From positions 1 through 23,904 of the IMG/VR virus record IMGVR_UViG_3300021378_000163: 23,904 nucleotides of DNA. One strand, 5' to 3'. Origin of the DNA: a virus. Made by a program: the position numbers and the translations under genes. Of the stretch, positions 21,474 to 23,904 are shown piece by piece; positions within the stretch are counted from its first letter, which is position 1, and every line of letters begins with the position of its first letter. Below the pieces are notes generated by a model. It did not search any database. It was not told where the DNA came from and was given only the letters and a program-made list of their open reading frames with translations.

Positions 21474-22037
21474 ATGGAAAACTTAACAAAGAAGTTGGTG
21501 CGTATTCAAGGGAGTTTGAAAGCGCCTAAAAATCAAAGGAACAATTTTGGTAATTACAATTACAGAAGTTGTGAAGACATTTTAGAGGCAGTTAAACCTT
21601 TACTTGCAAAAGAAGGGTTGTTGCTTACAATATCTGATTCTATTGCTCCAGAACCATTATTTGTCAATGCCGTTGCTGAAATTACAGACGGAAAAGACAA
21701 ATTATCCGTAAGAGCACAGGCAGGAATTAACCTAAATAGAAAAGGTATGGATGTAGCTCAATGTTATGGAGCTTCAAGTAGTTATGCTAGAAAGTACGCT
21801 TTAAACGGCTTATTTTTAATTGATGATACCAAAGATGCAGATGCTACTAATAATCACCCTAAGGCATCTCAAAATGCGTCTACAAGCGTGTTAGAGCCAA
21901 ATAAAGATTGGCTAGAAGACAAGGGTGATAAGTTTAATAAAGCTAAACAGGCTATTAAAGAGAAAGGTTTTACTATCACCGATATTAGAAAAAAATATAA
22001 AGTAAGTAAGAAAGTAGAAAAATTATTATTAACCTAA
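21474..22037 (+). CDS. erf: ERF family single-strand annealing protein (187 aa)
   Basis: The protein shows the ERF signature: NNFGNYNYRSCEDILEAVKP, then AKEGLLLTISD, KGMDVAQCYGASSSYARKYA (residues 90-109) and NGLFLIDDTKDADA. ERF proteins bind single-stranded ends and promote strand annealing in phage recombination and genome circularisation or concatemer formation. The C-terminal 50 residues (DWLEDKGDKFNKAKQAIKEK, then YKVSKKVEKLLL) are helical and basic and probably less conserved. It is the first gene of the early/replication block, with promoters and operator-like repeats upstream. The length is normal for short ERF proteins. Confidence 0.85.
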   Translation: MENLTKKLVRIQGSLKAPKNQRNNFGNYNYRSCEDILEAVKPLLAKEGLLLTISDSIAPEPLFVNAVAEITDGKDKLSVRAQAGINLNRKGMDVAQCYGASSSYARKYALNGLFLIDDTKDADATNNHPKASQNASTSVLEPNKDWLEDKGDKFNKAKQAIKEKGFTITDIRKKYKVSKKVEKLLLT

Positions 22038-22051
22038 ATTAAATTAAAATT

Positions 22052-22312
22052 ATGAATGAAAGAAAATTTGTAGGAAGTGGTAAAAAAGTTGGAAGCTACG
22101 ACCTAATTAACTTTACCATTAACGAAGAAATGACTAAAGATGCATGGTTTGAATATAACGGTAAGCGTTATTTAAAACTAACTATTGGTAACAAAAAAGA
22201 AGTTGACCAATATGGTAAAACTCACTCAGTATGGCTAGATGAATTTAAGCCAGACGACAAAAAGGCTGAACAACCTGCTAAAGCATTGCCTACTCCAGAT
22301 TTACCATTTTAA
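22052..22312 (+). CDS. Minimal SSB-like protein with DLPF tail (86 aa)
   Basis: The protein reads as a short beta barrel (GKKVGSYDLINFTINEEM, then AWFEYNGKRYLKLTIGNKKE, then GKTHSVWLDEFKPD) followed by a disordered acidic/Pro-rich tail ending PTPDLPF. The last residues resemble the SSB C-terminal tip (D-D-I-P-F), which recruits replication and repair partners. It is shorter than a normal SSB (about 110 residues for the OB fold alone), so the fold may be a reduced OB or something else. Its place between the ERF annealing protein and the replication genes supports single-strand DNA binding. I recall similar proteins in Flavobacteria phages without proven function. Confidence 0.55.
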   Translation: MNERKFVGSGKKVGSYDLINFTINEEMTKDAWFEYNGKRYLKLTIGNKKEVDQYGKTHSVWLDEFKPDDKKAEQPAKALPTPDLPF

Positions 22313-22319
22313 TTAACAT

Positions 22320-22347
22320 TCCCCCATTGCTTAATTGTTTTGGGGGA
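22320..22347 (+). other. Hairpin between the SSB-like and winged-helix genes
   Basis: TCCCCCA (22320-22326) pairs with TGGGGGA (22341-22347) around a 14-base loop. It is followed by TTATTATC rather than a full T-run, so it may be a weak terminator, an RNA stability element or a control on the next start (ATG 22363). Confidence 0.5.
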
Positions 22348-22362
22348 TTATTATCTCACATT

Positions 22363-22668
22363 ATGACACAAAGAAAAAACACAAAATACGTTAACATTAA
22401 TTTAGCATTTATGAACACAAACTTATCAATATCAGAAGCTACGGTATTATCTTATATAGATTCATTATCAATACAAAGAGGTTATTGTTATGCCTCAAAT
22501 GAAAGTATTTGTATGGCATTAAACTTAAACGATAGAACTCTTTATAGAATACTTAAAAGCTTAGAAAACAAGAAATACATAAACAGGATAACAAAAAGCT
22601 TAGGAAATGATGGCAAAGAGCGTAAGATTTACGTTAGTCCAGATGCCAAGAATGTCAGTTGTATGTAA
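22363..22668 (+). CDS. Winged-helix DNA-binding protein, HTH_36-like (101 aa)
   Basis: The central region (residues about 20-75) fits the helix-turn-helix family found in replication initiators and phage regulators: LSISEATVLSYIDSLS, YCYASNESICMALNLNDRTL (the Ser/Asn-rich turn before the recognition helix) and YRILKSLENKKYINRI, followed by a wing-like KERKIYVSP. I chose ATG 22363; an in-frame TTG at 22327 falls in the hairpin and would add an unlikely N-terminus. The family B array begins in its stop codon (22666), so the protein may bind there and control the primase-helicase gene or start replication. This link is inference. A replication-initiator-like role is the main alternative. Confidence 0.7.
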   Translation: MTQRKNTKYVNINLAFMNTNLSISEATVLSYIDSLSIQRGYCYASNESICMALNLNDRTLYRILKSLENKKYINRITKSLGNDGKERKIYVSPDAKNVSCM

Positions 22669-22726
22669 TACATAGTGTAATATATAAATAAATATTACAT
22701 AGTGTAATATATTACATAGTGTAATA
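22666..22726 (+). repeat. Family B palindrome array (three sites)
   Basis: Two perfect 7-3-7 palindromes, TATTACATAGTGTAATA, sit head to tail at 22693-22709 and 22710-22726. A third with one mismatch (TAATACA, TAG, TGTAATA) lies at 22666-22682 and overlaps the stop codon of the winged-helix gene. The core CATAGTGTA also occurs three times at 598-656. Sites of this kind are typical for dimeric regulators or origin-binding proteins. The array ends 25 bases before the primase-helicase start. Confidence 0.75.
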
Positions 22727-22751
22727 TAAAATATACACAAAAAAAATTACT

Positions 22752-23904
22752 ATGCAAGAAAACTTTAGAAAAATTGGAATCGTACCTAAAGGCAAATACT
22801 CTCAACAGAAGGTAAAATGCCCAAAATGTAGTCATACTAGGAAAAATAAAAGTGACACATCACTGTCTATTAACCTAGATGATGGCTTATATCACTGCCA
22901 CCATTGTGGTTGGAACGGTTCTGTAAACCCTAACAACAATATGATAGAACAAAAAATATATACTAAACCCACTACAAACAACTTAAAGAAAATAAATTCA
23001 AGTGCCATTAAGTTTCTTAATAGTAGAGGCATAACAAATGAGGTTATTGAAAACAATAAGATTACTACTACTAAAGATGGCAAAAGTGTTGTATTTCCCT
23101 ATCTTAAAAACAACGAGCTTGTTAATTACAAAACTAGAGGCATAGATAATAAAACATTTACACAATCAAGAAATGGTCAACCTATAATATTTAACTATGA
23201 TAGGGTAGTAAATCAAGACTTTGTGATATTATGTGAAGGTGAATTTGATTCGCTTAGTTGGGAGGTGGCAGGTTTTACTTGGCATACCTCTGTAAATATG
23301 GGTGCACCTAATGCCAGAGATAAAAACTTAGATAAGAAATTAGAATGTATTACAAATTCTTATGAAGTATTTGATAATGCAAAAGTAGTTTACTTGTGTA
23401 CTGATAATGATGAAAACGGAAGGTATTTAGAAGAGGAACTGATAAGACGTATAGGTGCTGAAAAGATTAGAATTATTGATACTAATCCGTATAAAGATGC
23501 TAACGAAGTATTATTAAAAGAAGGCATAGAATCGTTACAGCATAGATTTAAATATGCTAGAGTGCCTAAGGTAGAAGGTATATTTGATATTAGCGACATA
23601 TACGATAGTATGTTAGATGGTTATAAGAACGGACAAGAGCGAGGTTCTACAACACATATAGAAGCTATTGATAGGGCATGGACATGGAGAAACGGTGAAG
23701 TAAATATTTGGACAGGTTATCAAAATGAAGGAAAAAGTATGTTTTTAAATCAACTGTCAGTATTAAAAGCGTTTCACGATGGATGGAAGTTTGCAGTGTT
23801 TTCACCAGAAAATATGCCAATAAATGATTTTTTCCATGACTTAATAGAATGTTACATTGGCAAAAGTTCAGACCCTTTTTATGAGAATAATTATATGAGT
23901 GAAG
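22752..23904 (+). CDS. T7 gp4-like primase-helicase, 3' end outside the window
   Basis: The first 384 codons are seen and the frame is still open at the window edge. An N-terminal zinc ribbon has Cys23, Cys26, Cys49 and Cys52 (CPKC and CHHC). A TOPRIM primase core follows, with CEGEFDSLS (Glu162, Glu164) and TDNDENG (Asp218, Asp220). After a linker, the RecA-like helicase begins with Walker A GYQNEGKS (residues 322-329). This order is that of T7 gp4 and Twinkle-type enzymes, which unwind the fork and make primers. Its ATG (22752) lies just after the family B palindromes and an A-run, with no Shine-Dalgarno site. Codon use matches the neighbours. Confidence 0.88.
   Translation, partial: MQENFRKIGIVPKGKYSQQKVKCPKCSHTRKNKSDTSLSINLDDGLYHCHHCGWNGSVNPNNNMIEQKIYTKPTTNNLKKINSSAIKFLNSRGITNEVIENNKITTTKDGKSVVFPYLKNNELVNYKTRGIDNKTFTQSRNGQPIIFNYDRVVNQDFVILCEGEFDSLSWEVAGFTWHTSVNMGAPNARDKNLDKKLECITNSYEVFDNAKVVYLCTDNDENGRYLEEELIRRIGAEKIRIIDTNPYKDANEVLLKEGIESLQHRFKYARVPKVEGIFDISDIYDSMLDGYKNGQERGSTTHIEAIDRAWTWRNGEVNIWTGYQNEGKSMFLNQLSVLKAFHDGWKFAVFSPENMPINDFFHDLIECYIGKSSDPFYENNYMSE

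Noticed and set aside
22327-22362. TTG start for the winged-helix gene
   Set aside because: It lies in the hairpin 22320-22347 and would add residues without similarity to the domain; ATG 22363 is better.

Overview
The window looks like part of a tailed bacteriophage genome (dsDNA, Caudoviricetes, probably siphovirus-like) that infects a member of the Bacteroidota, most likely Flavobacteriia. The reasons are the very AT-rich sequence, the absence of Shine-Dalgarno sites before genes, several boxes matching the Bacteroidota -7 consensus TAnnTTTG (at 19204, 21341 and 21462), and gene families that I recognise from Flavobacteria phages. All convincing genes are on the + strand and most are packed with ATGA or TAATG stop/start overlaps. 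I see no tRNA, integrase, large terminase, CRISPR array or insertion sequence. The window is therefore incomplete: the primase-helicase runs off the right edge and terL must lie outside.

Layout. 1-336 is a control region without genes. 337-570 is a small gene, followed at 571-757 by an extremely AT-rich block of palindromes. 758-8375 is a tail module: a tail-assembly-chaperone-like gene with a -1 frameshift site, a tail-terminator-like protein, a neck (gp10-like) protein, two large tail proteins, a tiny gene and the tape measure. 8395-11648 is the head maturation module: XkdF-type protease, a Cys-rich protein, a small structural protein, scaffold and major capsid protein, ending in a strong terminator. 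11724-14620 holds the probable tail tube gene (with an in-frame TAA near its start), a second terminator, a small structural protein, portal, connector and two tiny genes. 14620-19198 encodes a 1416-residue tail fibre with a self-cleaving S74 chaperone domain, plus a small partner. 19236-21285 is a lysis cassette: coiled-coil protein, small membrane proteins, an exported thioredoxin-fold protein, an M15 peptidase endolysin, a GTA-type holin and a tiny basic protein. 21286-21473 is an early promoter/operator region. 21474-23904 is recombination and replication: ERF annealing protein, a minimal SSB-like protein, a winged-helix protein and a T7 gp4-like primase-helicase.

The most interesting point is a pair of repeat families that each occur at both control loci and in the same order. 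Family A (AATTYAATAGG-like, 306-335 and 21284-21362) precedes a gene block. Family B (palindromes centred on CATAGTGTA, 590-656 and 22666-22726) follows that block and precedes the next operon. This suggests a two-input switch linking the early/replication operon with the structural operon, possibly through the winged-helix protein encoded directly before the right-hand B array. Other notable points are the slippery T9 tract with a dual-frame chaperone gene, the interrupted tail tube gene, a roughly 63-residue module shared by two adjacent tail proteins, and a thioredoxin-like protein with Asn at both redox Cys positions.
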